DNA of 64,000 nt from Siderastrea siderea (taxonomy: Eukaryota > Cnidaria > Anthozoa > Scleractinia > Rhizangiidae), in assembly GCA_964030785.1 (NCBI GenBank), contig OZ034967.1:65048742-65112741 (forward strand), in the 5' to 3' direction. The position numbers were made by a program, and so were the translations under genes. Below are positions 23,701 through 33,778 of the stretch, piece after piece. Position 1 is the first letter of the stretch. Each line of letters begins with the position of its first letter. A model generated the notes under the pieces. It did no database searches, was not told the DNA's origin, and saw nothing but the letters and a program-made list of their open reading frames with translations.

Positions 23701-25985
23701 TTTTATACTTGACAAAAAAAAACATCTAATATCTATAAATGGAAAGAAAAAGTTCAAAAGAATACTGGTAGAAGGCGAAAAGTTCAAGTTACGAAAGCTG
23801 CCTTCAAAGGACTTCATGGCTTTGTTTTCTTCACGGCGGAGAGTTTGCCCTGTTCTGAAACACAACCGAGTAAGTGAAGTTTTTAAAGGGTCTAAGGTAC
23901 ATGATTTCGAGTATTACGGTGAAAGAAATAACGTTTTGAAATGGAAATTTGATTTATGCCATTAGAAATGTGTCATTTACTTTTGACTTTAAACAATTAT
24001 TAGAAAACGCGCTCAGATTTGTGACAGATTCTTGAATATTTTGCCATGCTCAGCCGATTTCACTAGTGTGGACTGACCTACGATTTTGGAACTGTAACGC
24101 GAATTGCATTTAAGTATAAACTTACGGGTTTTCGAATAAACTTTTTTCAAAAATGATTTCTCTGTCCACTATTTTGTGTTTGTTTATTCATAACAGTAGG
24201 TCTAAGCACAGTCGCAAGACAACTGCACAAGCTTTGCTTTCAATTTTGACTGTCCGGACCATCTCTTTGTGCAACTGTCGATTTTCTTGTCCTAGAAGTT
24301 TTCAATAGTAATAATCTTTTGAGCGAAGCAGTTGTCGGTTTAAAGCTATTTTATTCCAAAAGCTTGCGAAAACAGTTTTGTGCGTTCCTCAAAGCGCCTA
24401 ACTTTATAAAGGCTTACTTCGCATCCGCAAAACTTATGCCGGCATAATTTAATTAAAGTGTGTTTGGTGTTTCTTTGTTTTGAATCTTCATGGTCTCTAG
24501 TTAGAGAACGAAATATAACAGTTATTTGAAAAACTATAAGCGAAGCAGTTGTCTGGTTAAACCTATTACATCCGAAAAGCTTCCAAGAACAGTTCTGTGC
24601 ATTTTTAAAAGCGCTCTAATTTCAGACAATTTGCAGCCGCAAAACTTATGCCACAGAGTTAAGAATGTTTGGACGGTGTTTGTTTGTTTGTTTTCAATCT
24701 CGATGGTCTCAAGTTAGAGAACGAAATATAAGGGTTACTTAAATAACTATAAGCGAAGCAGTTTTGAGTTTAAAGCTATTTTATCCGGTAAGTAATGTGT
24801 GTTCCTCAAAGTGCTTGAATTTTTTCGCGGCTGCTAAAACCTACGCGACATTACTTCGATAAGTTTATTGCAAGTGCTTCGAAGCTCCCCAGATCCTTTC
24901 TTTCGGGTAATCCCAGTAAAATGCCGGTGAAATGTCAGTATAAATGTTTGACCAGAGTAATATTTTTATTTAGTGGCAGTTCATGTTATTTGTTAACATC
25001 CGAACGCGATGAAGATAACCCATTTAAACAGTCGAATAATTTTTATTTTGTTTTTGTAAATGAGCGCCGTTTCAAGTTCATTCAAGCGAACAGCCAATAA
25101 TCCAAGGAGAATTGACAAGCCTTGACAGTTAATGACAGGATATGGAAACATTACAAACACCAAGCAACACGGTTCGTGAGTAAAATGTGTTCAGTTTGAT
25201 GCCCGAAAAAAAAAAATAATCAAGCTGTGCTCAGCCTCTAGAATGACCTTTCGAGCTTAGTTTTACAGAACAGATCCCCAAAATATTGGAGAACAATTCG
25301 GAACACTTTTAGGCTTTTTAAGAAACACTTTTCGAAAGCGAACGAGCCAAAAAAAGCCCCGAAATATATTTCAGACCGAAAAGTTTCAGGACTATTTTTG
25401 AGAAAGGAACACCAGTTTATTCCTTCGCGGCTCCGCTTTTAGGCTTGGCTAAATCTAGATATTATATATTTAAGTAAGCTGAAAAGTTTAACGTCGGATA
25501 AACGATTGGCTCTGTTAAAATGCCAGATTTTACCGCGTAACCTTTGTGTCCCTTACTTTCGTAGTTCAACTGAACATTGCATCCAATCGGGTTATACACA
25601 AAGGTTGTTTAACCGTGACTTACAAATTAAGAATACGTTGACGAAATGTTGACAGATGGTTCGACTCGAAAGTCTTCAATTTTTTTGCGACGCATTTCAG
25701 AACATTCTTGTTAATGATGATTTTCTTGGCTTTATTCAGATGTGTCCGAGGGAGGATGTAGATTATGAGGGCTCACAGCTACAAGAGGTAAAATCTGATC
25801 TTGAAACTCAACTTACCGAGGTGAAATCGGAACTTGCCGAGGTCAAATCGGAACTTGCCGAGGTCAAATCGGAACTTGCCGAGGTCAAATCTGAACTTGA
25901 ATCTAAACTTGTTGAAGTAGGAAGAAGCCTGGACGAGAAACTTGATGCTGTGTTAACAAGGTTAGGCGAGAAGGAAGTGAAATAA
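11762..25985 (+). CDS. SPRY-domain protein with C-terminal coiled coil (4 exons, 5' end missing)
   Basis: Exons: 11762-11890 (phase 0 out), 12434-12602 (phase 1 out), 23088-23302 (phase 0 out), 25740-25985 with TAA stop. All boundaries are AG/GT and all phases agree, giving 252 residues. Exon 1 encodes EDYLVTRQPYVEKWRR. Exon 2 has KWLGVGVVF, MPGWKDGTVGYHTDD, the classic SPRY signature. Exon 3 has RRGDVIRCTVLFD and VPVVFSVNG, the second half of SPRY. The last exon is a charged coiled coil with a repeated ELAEVKS unit (21-nt DNA repeats at about 25820-25895). SPRY domains are protein-binding modules; the partner is unknown. The ~10.5-kb second intron is filled with nested transposons. The start codon lies upstream and was not found. 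Exons 1 and 2 exist a second time at 53418-54158. AATAAA-type signals near 27053-27080 could end the mRNA. Confidence 0.75.
12105..12180 (+). mobile_element. tRNA-like SINE head
   Basis: TCGTAGCTCAGTTGGTAGAGC and GTGGGTTCAAACCCCGCC give good D and T arms, and the acceptor arm pairs with wobbles. The anticodon stem does not pair and the stretch CGGCGGTGATCTAATC is unlike a normal anticodon arm. It is more likely a SINE head than a functional tRNA gene. Confidence 0.5.
12693..13630. mobile_element. TIR element with C/G-run ends
   Basis: The left end TAATGCATCAGTCAATTCCA and the right end, read in reverse, TTATGCATCAGTCAATTCCA, continue into CTGCGCCCAT and a C run. Both ends also contain GGGGCATTTGCC-type words. 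The interior has a damaged open stretch near 12870-13100, including a MEDFIAKDQQFVADW-like reading interrupted by a stop, which may be the remnant of an element protein. I could not define a target duplication. Confidence 0.7.
14460..15034. mobile_element. MITE with CCCTATTCAGACCGGG ends
   Basis: The 16-bp ends CCCTATTCAGACCGGG and CCCGGTCTGAATAGGG are perfect inverted repeats, extended inward by G/C runs and GGATTC/GGAATCC. There is no ORF. It carries GGATCCAAGATGGCC and two close TGACGTCAT motifs (14850-14870). No clear target duplication is visible. Confidence 0.75.
17509..17788. repeat. Arm 1 of the composite: MITE-like repeat with central hairpin
   Basis: The ends are CAATCTTGGACG...GTTGAGACAC and GTGTCTCAACTAG...CGTCCAAGATTG, so the arm is itself a TIR element. 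Its centre folds: a CCCCCC/TCC run plus TAATCAATGTTG is complemented by CAACACTGAATA plus a G run, with about 55 bases in the loop. It is near-identical by eye to arm 2 at 21104-21379 in direct orientation. Confidence 0.9.
17997..19004 (+). pseudogene. Tc1-like (IS630/Tc1/mariner) transposase, inactivated
   Basis: The N-terminal 168 codons (17997-18503) are intact: a helix-turn-helix (VKRCKVSRATVYRMKN), a second DNA-binding part (GGRPKKLSECDERK), then RRFLNKEGYNYLQARKKGF and the first catalytic aspartate in FYLDGVSF. After a frameshift the reading continues with KTNPADQARAPKGRVWRK, then a stretch of about 35 residues expected in this family is missing. The second aspartate lies in LFIQDNAPNQNS. 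A TAG stop precedes SRSADINCIENFFHLVKR, where the third acidic residue would be E. DDE transposases cut and join DNA at TIRs. Frameshifts, a stop and a deletion show this copy is dead. AATAAA lies downstream at 19147. Confidence 0.85.
19278..19408. promoter_or_regulatory. Iteron-like repeats between the convergent transposase and Rep genes
   Basis: AACGATTAAC occurs twice in tandem (19278-19297). Its complement GTTAATCGTT follows at 19358-19367 and GTTAATCGTC at 19400-19409. The inverted pair could form a stem with a 60-base loop. Short direct repeats of this size near a Rep gene recall Rep-binding iterons of rolling-circle replicons, but binding is inferred only. Confidence 0.4.
19432..20262 (-). 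CDS. SF3-type helicase half of a Rep-like protein
   Basis: A 276-codon minus-strand ORF in a frame +1 to the upstream HUH ORF, overlapping it by 14 bases. A Walker A motif (VGAANCGKT, residues 131-139) and a Walker B-like stretch (ECIFLNDF, 169-176) are followed by PIFCTGKHP (217-225) in the position of SF3 motif C, and an R-rich end (VRWRIFHF). The layout is that of superfamily 3 helicases of small DNA viruses and related replicons, which unwind DNA as hexamers. No normal ATG was found at the start: the first codon used is TTG, so it is probably translated as part of the HUH ORF by frameshifting or is separated from it by a mutation. It is otherwise undamaged, unlike the neighbouring transposase. 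Confidence 0.7.
   Translation of the reverse strand: MSAFEVSGIIVKRNIKTSTELQALAFEQKEEGKTDLAEFLLTRIPRAVADILNSAWEIEAAQEKLNRAMKSSMDILREARERDCVLGCNGEWLSCAREILHNNGVPVGIFSEAVTDLLTKGRGKYRNIMIVGAANCGKTILLNPLTEMYHTFCNPASGSFAWIGVESAECIFLNDFRWSPQLIPWHDLLLLLKGHAVHLAAPKTHFARDITFTADTPIFCTGKHPLIYIKNGVVDERETEMMTVRWRIFHFNYQIPRERQREIPSCSRCFSELIIG
20249..20860 (-). CDS. HUH-endonuclease half of a Rep-like protein
   Basis: A 203-codon minus-strand ORF starting at an ATG at 20860. Three motifs of rolling-circle Rep proteins are in order: motif I YLVTYSQVD (35-43), the HUH motif in HYHLALKL (84-91), and motif III WRYVTKSD (124-131) with the likely catalytic tyrosine followed by K three residues on. An acidic serine-rich N-terminus and a basic stretch (SRRRRQRIPKR, possible nuclear signal) follow before an acidic linker. 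HUH Reps nick DNA at an origin and stay bound through the tyrosine. The ORF ends TTT-TGA just as the helicase ORF is open in the +1 frame. The motif spacing is closest to CRESS-type Reps, but a parvovirus-like or plasmid-like origin cannot be excluded by eye. Confidence 0.7.
   Translation of the reverse strand: MELLKNYCSDDSSSEETTSSSIDDSLAAKDVRSVYLVTYSQVDIVKFSWREDFALAVLASFSRGKAQVLQWCCCREQHKNSGDHYHLALKLDRNQRWLSAREFLQREYGISVHFSNKHHNYSAWRYVTKSDPDYKESANHPYLGDKSEPKTSSASRRRRQRIPKRSLPIEDGEESGLEDEEDEAVSKSKSSPGKRKKKVIVCF
21104..21379. repeat. Arm 2 of the composite: MITE-like repeat with central hairpin
   Basis: It has the same orientation and almost the same sequence as the arm at 17509-17788, with a shorter G run. 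The central stem pairs CCCCCCTCCCCCTAATCAATG with CATTGAATAGGGGGAGGGGG; outer ends are CAATCTTGGACG and its complement. Its right flank is TA, its left flank CA. Confidence 0.9.
23355..25443. mobile_element. 2.1-kb element with GCGGAGCC ends and an internal tandem repeat
   Basis: The left end AAAGCGGAGCCTGCGGGC and the right end GCGGCTCCGCTTTT are inverted. Just inside the left end are AGCGGAGCTCC, TAGTCACGTGACCGTACG and a CGTACGTCCGTACG run. The same set of words, in opposite orientation, occurs at 52330-52497. There is no convincing ORF. It lies in the third SPRY intron. Confidence 0.6.
24315..24800. repeat. ~215-bp tandem repeat inside the 2.1-kb element
   Basis: The word GCGAAGCAGTT recurs at about 24323, 24541 and 24753. 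Between occurrences, AAACTTATGCC, TTAGAGAACGAAATATAA and AAAGCTATTTTAT also recur at the same spacing, giving roughly 2.3 diverged units. Confidence 0.75.
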
Positions 25986-25989
25986 TGAG

Positions 25990-27575
25990 TGAACGAACCG
26001 ATGAACTAAGTGAGGATTCAGAGGAAGAATAAACTAAGAACGAAACATAAAATGGCGCGGGAGCTTACGTAAAGTCACGCAAAAATGAAACGCAAGCGTG
26101 CATCTATAAGCTAATGGACGCGCGCTAGCGCGTCAGCGATGATGTTGTTTAGTGTTTTGCGCTTGAAAAAAATAAATAAAAGTATAGGCCCTGTATTTGC
26201 ATTGTTCCTTCGGATCAGAAACAAAAGATACGAAACTTCAAGGTCTATCATTTATCCTTTTGGCACTGAAGTTATCAAGGGGCACTGGATCTTGAGAAAA
26301 AAGTTAAGTAGAAAAGAAGATTGTAGTAGTTCAGTCAATGCAATGGGCAAACGAACCCCTATTGCTTTCACTAGATTAAAGTACAGCAGCGTGAAAGACG
26401 AACACTCGTGGAGTTTTGCTACCGAATACAAATTTTGGCGCAAGGAACGTAGCAAAAAGTAAACAAACAAATTCGCGAAAGCTCATGAACATTGTGTAAC
26501 ATCTCAAATCGTTATATTTTACGTATTGAAAAATGAAAAATGCAATTCGCAGTTAAAGGCATTAAGAGGCTTTGTACGAAGTTAAAAATAAAAGCATTGA
26601 GTTTCTTGGTTAAGTTGATTTCTGATAGAGTTTTGGCAATAAAGTTCAAGTTTTTTTGGTAATAATTTTTGTAATAATTCTTTGTTTAGTTGCAACATTT
26701 TATTAAACAATGAGGTTGCTTCTCCTTTAGTGTGTATTAATGTTGTTAACATTTTTTGCTCAACTGATGCTTCCTAGAGGAAGCAAACTCTGTGCAAAAG
26801 AAAACTGTCAACGGCAAGCCTTTGTGTTTTAAAGATTTCAGCTTTGCTCGCATACCTAGTTTATGAGTATCTTGTCGTTGCTATAATAATTGGTTCATGC
26901 TTTTATCTCTGCTTGTGAACTCTCGAGTTATGGATGCACTGGGAATGAATTTAGAGTGGACAAAGAAAGCAACAGTCAAGAGAAACTCTAACTTCTTACA
27001 ACGAGTATTTCATCGGTAATGTTTGCAAATGCATATGTAATAATGTAAATTTTAAATAAAGGGATGTTGAAATAAAAAATGTGAAAAGTGAATTTTCTCT
27101 GACTATGCTTAGAAAAATTAAGTTTGCTCCCTGACTAAAACTCGAGTTATTTATTCGGAGGGAAAAGAACATTGATGTGCATGATCAGACAGTACACCGA
27201 TCAGCTACGCCAGCCGACATTTACGCCAACGCATTTTGTCATTTTAAGTTTCAATTTATTTTGTGTTGTGCTTTATTTTTCAACGTCATATTAACGCCAC
27301 GACGACAACAAAAAGTCGTTCCTTTTTTTTTCGCTCATTAGAAAACAACATTGTTCTGGTGTAGTTTTTTCTCGTTGGGTGCCCCTGTGTTTTCGGGCCC
27401 GCACTTTAGATTACGGACCAAGAATCTTCCAATCAGAGAGAGAAATAAAATTATATGTGGGATGCGACAGTTTTTGTAGCTACAATCATTGTTTGTTTGT
27501 TTGTTTTTGTTAGACATAATTAATAATTAGTTAACTTGCGATTTTTAAGTTTTTCATACTCATGTTATCTACTTT
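25990..27575. other. Presumed 3' UTR and spacer of the SPRY gene
   Basis: There is no further gene signal. Short open stretches (for example 26139-26462) lack recognisable domains. Several AATAAA words occur near 26170 and 27053-27080 and could serve as polyadenylation signals for the upstream SPRY gene. Confidence 0.4.
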
Positions 27576-27581
27576 TTCTTA

Positions 27582-27899
27582 CCGTAATGATTCGAATTAG
27601 CGCCCTTCTCTTCGCCCCCTTTCTAATAAGCGCTCCCCCCTTGAATGTCGTTTTGTTAATAAGCGACCCTATTCCAATAAGCGCCCTTATTGCGCAAGTG
27701 GTATTGAGATAGACTGATTAGGCAAGAAAGTTATAGTCTTCTTCTCATCTGAAAGTAATATTAAGATTTTGACTTGGAATAGACAAACGAATACTTTTCT
27801 GACTATGCAAACCCGTATCGTTACAGCTGTTGTGTCCGATGCTTATGAAAAAAAAACCCTTGAAATAAGCGCCCCGGGCGCTAAATCGAACCATTACGG
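27582..27899. mobile_element. TA-flanked MITE with AGCGCCC repeats
   Basis: The ends ACCGTAATGATTCGAATTAG and the reverse of CTAAATCGAACCATTACGGT are inverted repeats, flanked by TA on both sides (27580-27581 and 27900-27901). The interior repeats AATAAGCGCCC-like words. The TA flank suggests mobilisation by a Tc1/mariner-type enzyme. Confidence 0.75.
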
Positions 27900-27904
27900 T
27901 ATAA

Positions 27905-27994
27905 TGGTAATGACAGTGATGGTGATGGTGATGGTGATGGTGATGGTGATGGTGATGGTGATGGTGATGGTGATGGTGATGATGATGATGATGC
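27905..27994. repeat. ATGGTG hexanucleotide microsatellite
   Basis: About a dozen GTGATG units ending in four GATs lie directly beside the MITE end. Its apparent protein (MVMVMV) is not a gene. Confidence 0.95.
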
Positions 27995-27999
27995 CCCAG

Positions 28000-30900
28000 A
28001 GTGCATAGCTGAAAACGAGTACTACAAGTTGCGCTGGGATTTTAGCATTCGGGCCGATCAGAAAATTGAGGCAACAAGGCCAGCTTTATAGTTAACAATA
28101 ACAATGAGAAAAGCTGCCAAATAGTAGATGATGTGAGAGTACGAGCGAACGAAGGTGGAAAAGTTGAAAAATATCAAAACCTGGCCAGACAGGGGTGAAC
28201 ACACCAGTTAGACTAATTCAGAAATCAGCGCTGTTGGGATCAGCTAGGATCACGAGAGAAGTTCTTGAGTTATAGAAACGATGATGTCAGTATTCAAGTT
28301 ATAGGTCTCTTTAGGCAACTGGTTGTTGATTGGCAACATAGAAAGGATCAGCTTGGACATCATACAAGAAGGTGATTTACGGAAGAGATAACACAATGTT
28401 CCCTTGCAGTTGTTGCAGTTTTGGATATCAAAAGACGTTGCTTTGTGATACTATTCTCTGGGAGTTATTCTAAATGAAGCTAAATGAGGGGTTTGAAATT
28501 TTCGATTCCGGGATTTTTTTGGGTAGCAGAATTTGGCAAGTATTTTTCTTTGTGTATGGCTTGATTTAAGTAGGGATTTTTTGGGGTATTCAAAACAATC
28601 TCAAGATTCTTGGTAGTGCAGACTGCGTAGTTCGTGTCATATCATGTAATCCTTTCTGGAAATTTTTAAGGCTTGGAAATTCGGCATGGGATTTTCTTAG
28701 GGGTTAATTTTTGGTCCAGGGATTTTTGGGGGGTTTTGTTGGAAGCCCCAGGGTTTTGATTCTTGCCCCCTTTCGATCATCCCCATCACTAGAAATCTGG
28801 AATAACCCCCCTGGGATGGTGACTAAACAAATTACTTAAAATTAGTTCCTCATCATACCATAATCTTTACTCTCGATACCAGTGATTGGCACATAATTTC
28901 TATTTCAAGTACAGTAAAAATACTGATCACACAGGAGAAGATGCATATTGTCAATGAGCATTAAAAAAAAGAGTTTGAGTTTAGGACATTCCCTGTGAAA
29001 TAGTTTAAAGAAATAACTCATAGGGATCAGTAAGAATCAATAGTTTATATTTTCCATTTTGAATATTACCCCTGTGAAAAGTTCAGAGAATTAATATTTA
29101 CATTGATTAGTAGGGAGAATTTTTGTAAACAGTTTGGATAGAAATGAAATAAAGACATTTTATTAGCAACAATAACTACTCTTAGCAATTACCAGATAAT
29201 GTGTAGTAGGCATAGGTACAAACATGTATGTTTTGGATATGAAAGAACAAAATTACTGCTTCACATTAACAACTATTAATAATTTCATGCTACCTACAAT
29301 GATCAGCATCACAATTCTCCCAGGAATATCAATGCCAAGTGAGCACATAGATCATGGGAATTGAGAACCTGATCACCTTCAGCATAAGTTGTCTACGTGA
29401 AAGTTTACTCAGATTCACCTCACTATGGCTATGAGAGCTGTATTGACACAGTAGGGGGAATCTACATGTACACATTGATTTTGGAGTCTTTAAAGTGGTC
29501 CTTTACCTTTTTCTCCAATTACATACTCTTATGTTTGTTACCAACTAACCCTTGTACGTGTATTTACTATTATGGTACATCAGTATGAAACACTGTGCTT
29601 TGATTGCCATTTTTTCTGTATTAGTCTCATTGCTATTTTTGGGTATAAATGAACTGTTTTTAAATGCAACTGTGCCTACATTGAGTTGTTATTTTTTTGG
29701 ACAGCCTTACTCTTTAGCAGTAGTAGACTCCTGCTATCTTAACCATTCAAGGGAAAGAGTGATATTTTTTCAACAATTATTAACACTTCTCAATACCCAG
29801 TTAAGGGATAGGAGTCACAAGGTTCAACACTGGAATTTGAGACAGCAGGAGTCACCTACATTTCTGATAAACTTTCTCTTACCCAACCAAAATAAACAGA
29901 AACACCACTGCTATTGTCCTGGACAACAGGTCCACAATATTATACATCCTCTCTGTGAACTATTTTCCTTCTGTCAGAATAATAATGAGAGGTGTGGGAG
30001 GGAGAGGGGCTGACGGTCTTTTCGTACCCAGTCCCATAGCAGTTACTTCAATACTCGTACCCAGTTTCCATGTGTTTGATTTTAGGATTACGGTCGTTCG
30101 GATACAATTTAAATACAAGCGATTGGGAACGAGAATGTCGAAACTCACAGTTTAGGGACCATTAACACCCACCCCTCCTCTCACAAAGACACCTTGCTTT
30201 CTTTCCAGATTTTCAGTTCAACCGGAAATACGATCTATTCCCCGCCCCCATTGCTTAGTTTAAGGTACACCCTTCTCCGAGCTTTGCGAGGTTTTGCGAC
30301 TCACATATTTTTAGTTCTATCAATATTCGTTGGGAATTTGAGAATCTACCACTATCAGACAAGGCGATTCCTATGTAGGTGTGGTAATGGGAGTTGGAGG
30401 TCAGCAGCATCGTGCTGAAGTAGAACTACGTCATCCACAAAGAATGAACAACTCAGTGGGGAACCATTTGGGAAGATAATTGGGTCATAGGCTTTGCAAT
30501 ATCTAAGAGGTTTGAATTTCTCGTGGTTCCAAGTTCACAAAGAGAAGGAAAAGGACAGATCACTGTCTTATGCCTCTACAATAGTCAAAATAACGAAGTC
30601 TTTTCTAACAAAAGTTTACACCACATTTAGAATTCGAGAATGTTACAGAAAGAACATGTTATTCTAAAATGCAGTAGTTTCTTGATGAGTCCAGGATGTA
30701 ACGAATCAGACGTTTTGATTAGGTCTATGAAACAACAATAAAATGATTTTCCCTTCGACTGCTGTAGTACATACTAACCGATAAGGGCTCGATTAGAACA
30801 AATGTGATCAGTCATTCGGAACTCTGAGAGAAACAATTTGTGTAGTATGTATAAAATTCTGTTCTCTTACGAACTTATGTAATCTCGAATTTACGATGAA

Positions 30901-31200
30901 GCAAAATAATTATCGTTAACAACTGGAAATACAAATTCCGCGATAATCGGAAGGGTCTGATTTGTCGCCCGATGTATACATTGCGCGAATCAGCCCTTCT
31001 GACCAATTGTCAAGAAAATATCCAGAAATGAGCAAAAGATTGAAAAAGATGGTTACTAGTGATGGAAGTTAAAATTTCGCTGCCCTTTTTTTAGTGGTCA
31101 GCATCAAATTTCCTCATCAAATCAGAGCATTGCTCTCAGGAGTTTTGGTCATTTGTATTGAGAATACGCGTTCTGTGAGGTAAAGGGATTTTTTTTTACA
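28000..31200. other. Intergenic, no gene supported
   Basis: AT-rich DNA. The longest open stretch (29552-30013, with an ATG at 29585 and a hydrophobic start) has no recognisable domain and lacks supporting signals, so I do not call it. GGGATTTTTGGGG-like words around 28490-28750 look repetitive. Confidence 0.4.
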
Positions 31201-31415
31201 AATAGACTAATAATTTCCAGGTGTGAGCAAACCACTGTCTGTTACTGTATCACTCAGCCTGAACCGAAGCCTGTTAACAGACTCAAGTTTGGAGAGGGCG
31301 CGGAAGACAATACGTTGCCATCCCCACTCCACAGCCGGACTGCATCTTTCGTTTTTTTTTTATCTAGACACTGGGCAATTTTTCTTACGCGCCATTCGTC
31401 GCTTAGGAGTCTGTT

Positions 31416-31944
31416 TAGGCCTAGCTGCAAAAATCCCGAATAATGGCCTAAAAATCTTCCCGGAATTTCTCCAAAAATGTCAGAAATGTTCTAAAAATCT
31501 CCGGTTTCACCTCTAAATATCCCATAAAAACTCCTAAAAATCTCTACAAATCCCATGATATTAAAAAATTGGGTAACCTGTGGTGAAAATTCCAGGGCTT
31601 TGGTGGGCTTTCTGCTAGCGTCCTCAGTCTCAGCCATATCAACAAGCTCCGCTGAGCCCGCCATTTTGAACTCACGGACATCAAGGAATGCTGGATTATG
31701 GGTAAAACCGCCGCCCGATACAGTGAGGGATCATCAAGGGGTCATTGAAAAGGTTTCGTCACAATCGCTTGTGGCGAAACTTTTCTAAGTTTCAAGCTTT
31801 TTTGTAACAAATAAATAAAACAAAAAACCTTGAAAATATTCACCAAAAAATCCCTCCAAATCTCTAAAAATCCTACCGTTTTCTAAAAATCCCGTGAAGC
31901 TCTAAAAATCCCGAAAAAAGTTCGGATTTTTGTAGCTAGGCCTA
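31416..31944. mobile_element. hAT-like MITE, 8-bp TSD AGTCTGTT
   Basis: TIRs TAGGCCTAGCTGCAAAAATCC and the reverse of GGATTTTTGTAGCTAGGCCTA. AGTCTGTT flanks it at 31408-31415 and 31945-31952. Many AAAAATC(C/T) words fill both ends. The 8-bp duplication supports a hAT family origin. Confidence 0.85.
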
Positions 31945-31987
31945 AGTCTGTTCATAGGCTAGTACAGTCACGCTTTCGCATATTCGA

Positions 31988-32072
31988 ATAGCCTGTTCCA
32001 GGAGTTCAGGTAGTGGCGCACGAAAGAAAAATGTTGAGAGTAGGCCACTATATGAACGCGTGGAACAGGCTA
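31988..32072. mobile_element. ~85-bp MITE with TAGCCTGTTCCA ends
   Basis: TAGCCTGTTCCA and TGGAACAGGCTA form perfect 12-bp TIRs. Possible flanking repeats ATATTCGA and ATATTCAC agree in six of eight bases. Confidence 0.6.
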
Positions 32073-32247
32073 ATATTCACACCATTGTTGGATTCCATGA
32101 TATGTATGTTTATTCTCTCAGCAATATAATCAGTTCAATAGCTGAAAGTCTTTCAATTGTTTTTTGTTTAATTATAGGCTGTAGAGTATTTGCAGCATTG
32201 CGAAGGAGAAAGTATGTGTCCCATGGGTCCTAGAAATTGTTGTCTGT

Positions 32248-32387
32248 TAGCCTGCCTAACAGGCGTTACTGAGCAGAGCGAGTTATTTTTTCAGACCCTC
32301 GTCTCGTACTCCGCGCTCGCGTCTCGCTCTTCGCGCGGCTCAGAAATAATGGCTCGCTCTTCGCAATAACGCCTGTTATGCAGGCTA
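32248..32387. mobile_element. 140-bp MITE with TAGCCTGC ends
   Basis: The ends TAGCCTGCCTAACAGGCGTTA and TAACGCCTGTTATGCAGGCTA are inverted. GTTGTCTGT (32239-32247) and GTTGTCTAT (32388-32396) are probable target duplications (eight of nine bases). The interior is rich in TCGCTCTTCGCG words. Confidence 0.75.
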
Positions 32388-33778
32388 GTTGTCTATTGTT
32401 GTCGAATGTCAAGTTCTCCGCCGATAAAGATTCCTGCCTTTTTCGCAAAAGCAAAAGCGCATCGAACCGTTGCGTTTAAATCAGTTGGGTGGAACAAACT
32501 TTTGTTTCATAGCAGCTACTTAAGAGCGGTTTGCTGTAAGAACCGACTAAGGGTCTGCAAGATAGAAAAATCCGATTTTCTCAAAATCTGCCAGGATAAA
32601 GGCTTTGGTGAACTAGTTCTAAAAATATAAGTTTCCTGTCGTTTAGATTTTTATTTATTTTTTAGTGAATATTTTCGTATTTTGCCCTTCGCGGCAGTCA
32701 AAATCAACGCCAAAACCGGGACTTTTCCGGAAGCTCCCGTTCAAATATCGAAAGCGTCCTAAAAAAGATTAACCCAGGGAGTTAAAAGATCTTTTTTCCT
32801 CTGTTTATTAGCAGTGTTAAAGTTTCATTAAAAGCAAACTTGAATTTTTTACGAAATTTTAAAATTTATACCCAACAACGGTCGTTACCGACAACCCAAT
32901 TTAGGTTAAATTCAAGGCTCAAAAAAGCACTCTGGTACATGGCTTTACACAACGAGACTATGCTCCGGGAAAGAACAATCACTTCAACTAAACATCGGCA
33001 GAAAAACATTTTGGGACAAATGAAACGGCGAATTTTGACAGCGCTTTGAAAACAGGCTACTTGAGTGATATGAGCGACCCTTTGACCCTTCATGTCAACG
33101 GAAATCAACACATAGCAGCTCTTAAAATGTGACTTTCCTTCGCCAGAATACGAGTTTGCTTGTTTTTCTAGAATGTTTTCAAGTAAAGGAAACCAGGATT
33201 TTGAATTTGGAGGCCTTTGTTCCCAATATTGAGCGATAGTTGGGCAATTTAGAGAAGTATGTTATGAAATTGACCTACTTTGTTTATCACCGAATTATAC
33301 ATTCAAAGTCTGTTTACAACATGAATGCGGAATCATTAACGAAGTAAAAAACCGATTCATGAAATGTTTAGGAAATAACTCTTACCTAATTAAGTGAGCT
33401 TTTCCTGGCTGGAAACTGCAACTTTCATTGCAAAACACATAGCGAGATCGCGGAGTCATGTTGCACGTGAGTTGTCAAATGTTTCTACAGTGCGGCCAAA
33501 GTTCCCTACGTTAACGATTAACCAGATTTTAGGCCCGCATAGCGTGCAGTCGGAAAAACACCATGGTGGCGAACGCTTGTGCTTGATAGGGAAAAAAGTA
33601 GGGGAAAAAGGAAAAAGAGAGCTTCTATTACATATATACTTATAATTATATATATTTTTTACGTCCAAACCGGTGACACGTACTACTAAACAAGTTCTCC
33701 CAATGTAGGTGACATGAGAATTAGAGCCTTATAGTGCTAGCCCGCTTGCAGACGTCTCCTATTTCCTTTGCTTCACAG

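Larger units (their letters stand above)
31221..32475 (+). other. Possible cysteine-rich exons interrupted by three small MITEs
   Basis: After a good acceptor at 31219-31220 a frame reads CEQTTVCYCITQPEPKPVNR and stays open to about 31440, where a MITE begins. After another acceptor (32176-32177) a frame reads AVEYLQHCEGESMCPMGP and runs into the MITE at 32248-32387; skipping that MITE and one target copy leaves it open to a stop at about 32475. The product is not recognised, and the link between the two exons is not shown. Confidence 0.25.

Noticed and set aside
26139..26462. 107-codon ORF after the SPRY stop
   Set aside because: No domain, and the opposite strand is also partly open; treated as 3' UTR.
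27769..28008. ORF encoding a MVMV run
   Set aside because: It is a microsatellite translation.
29552..30013. 153-codon ORF with hydrophobic start
   Set aside because: No recognisable domain, no nearby promoter or polyadenylation set, and AT-rich context.
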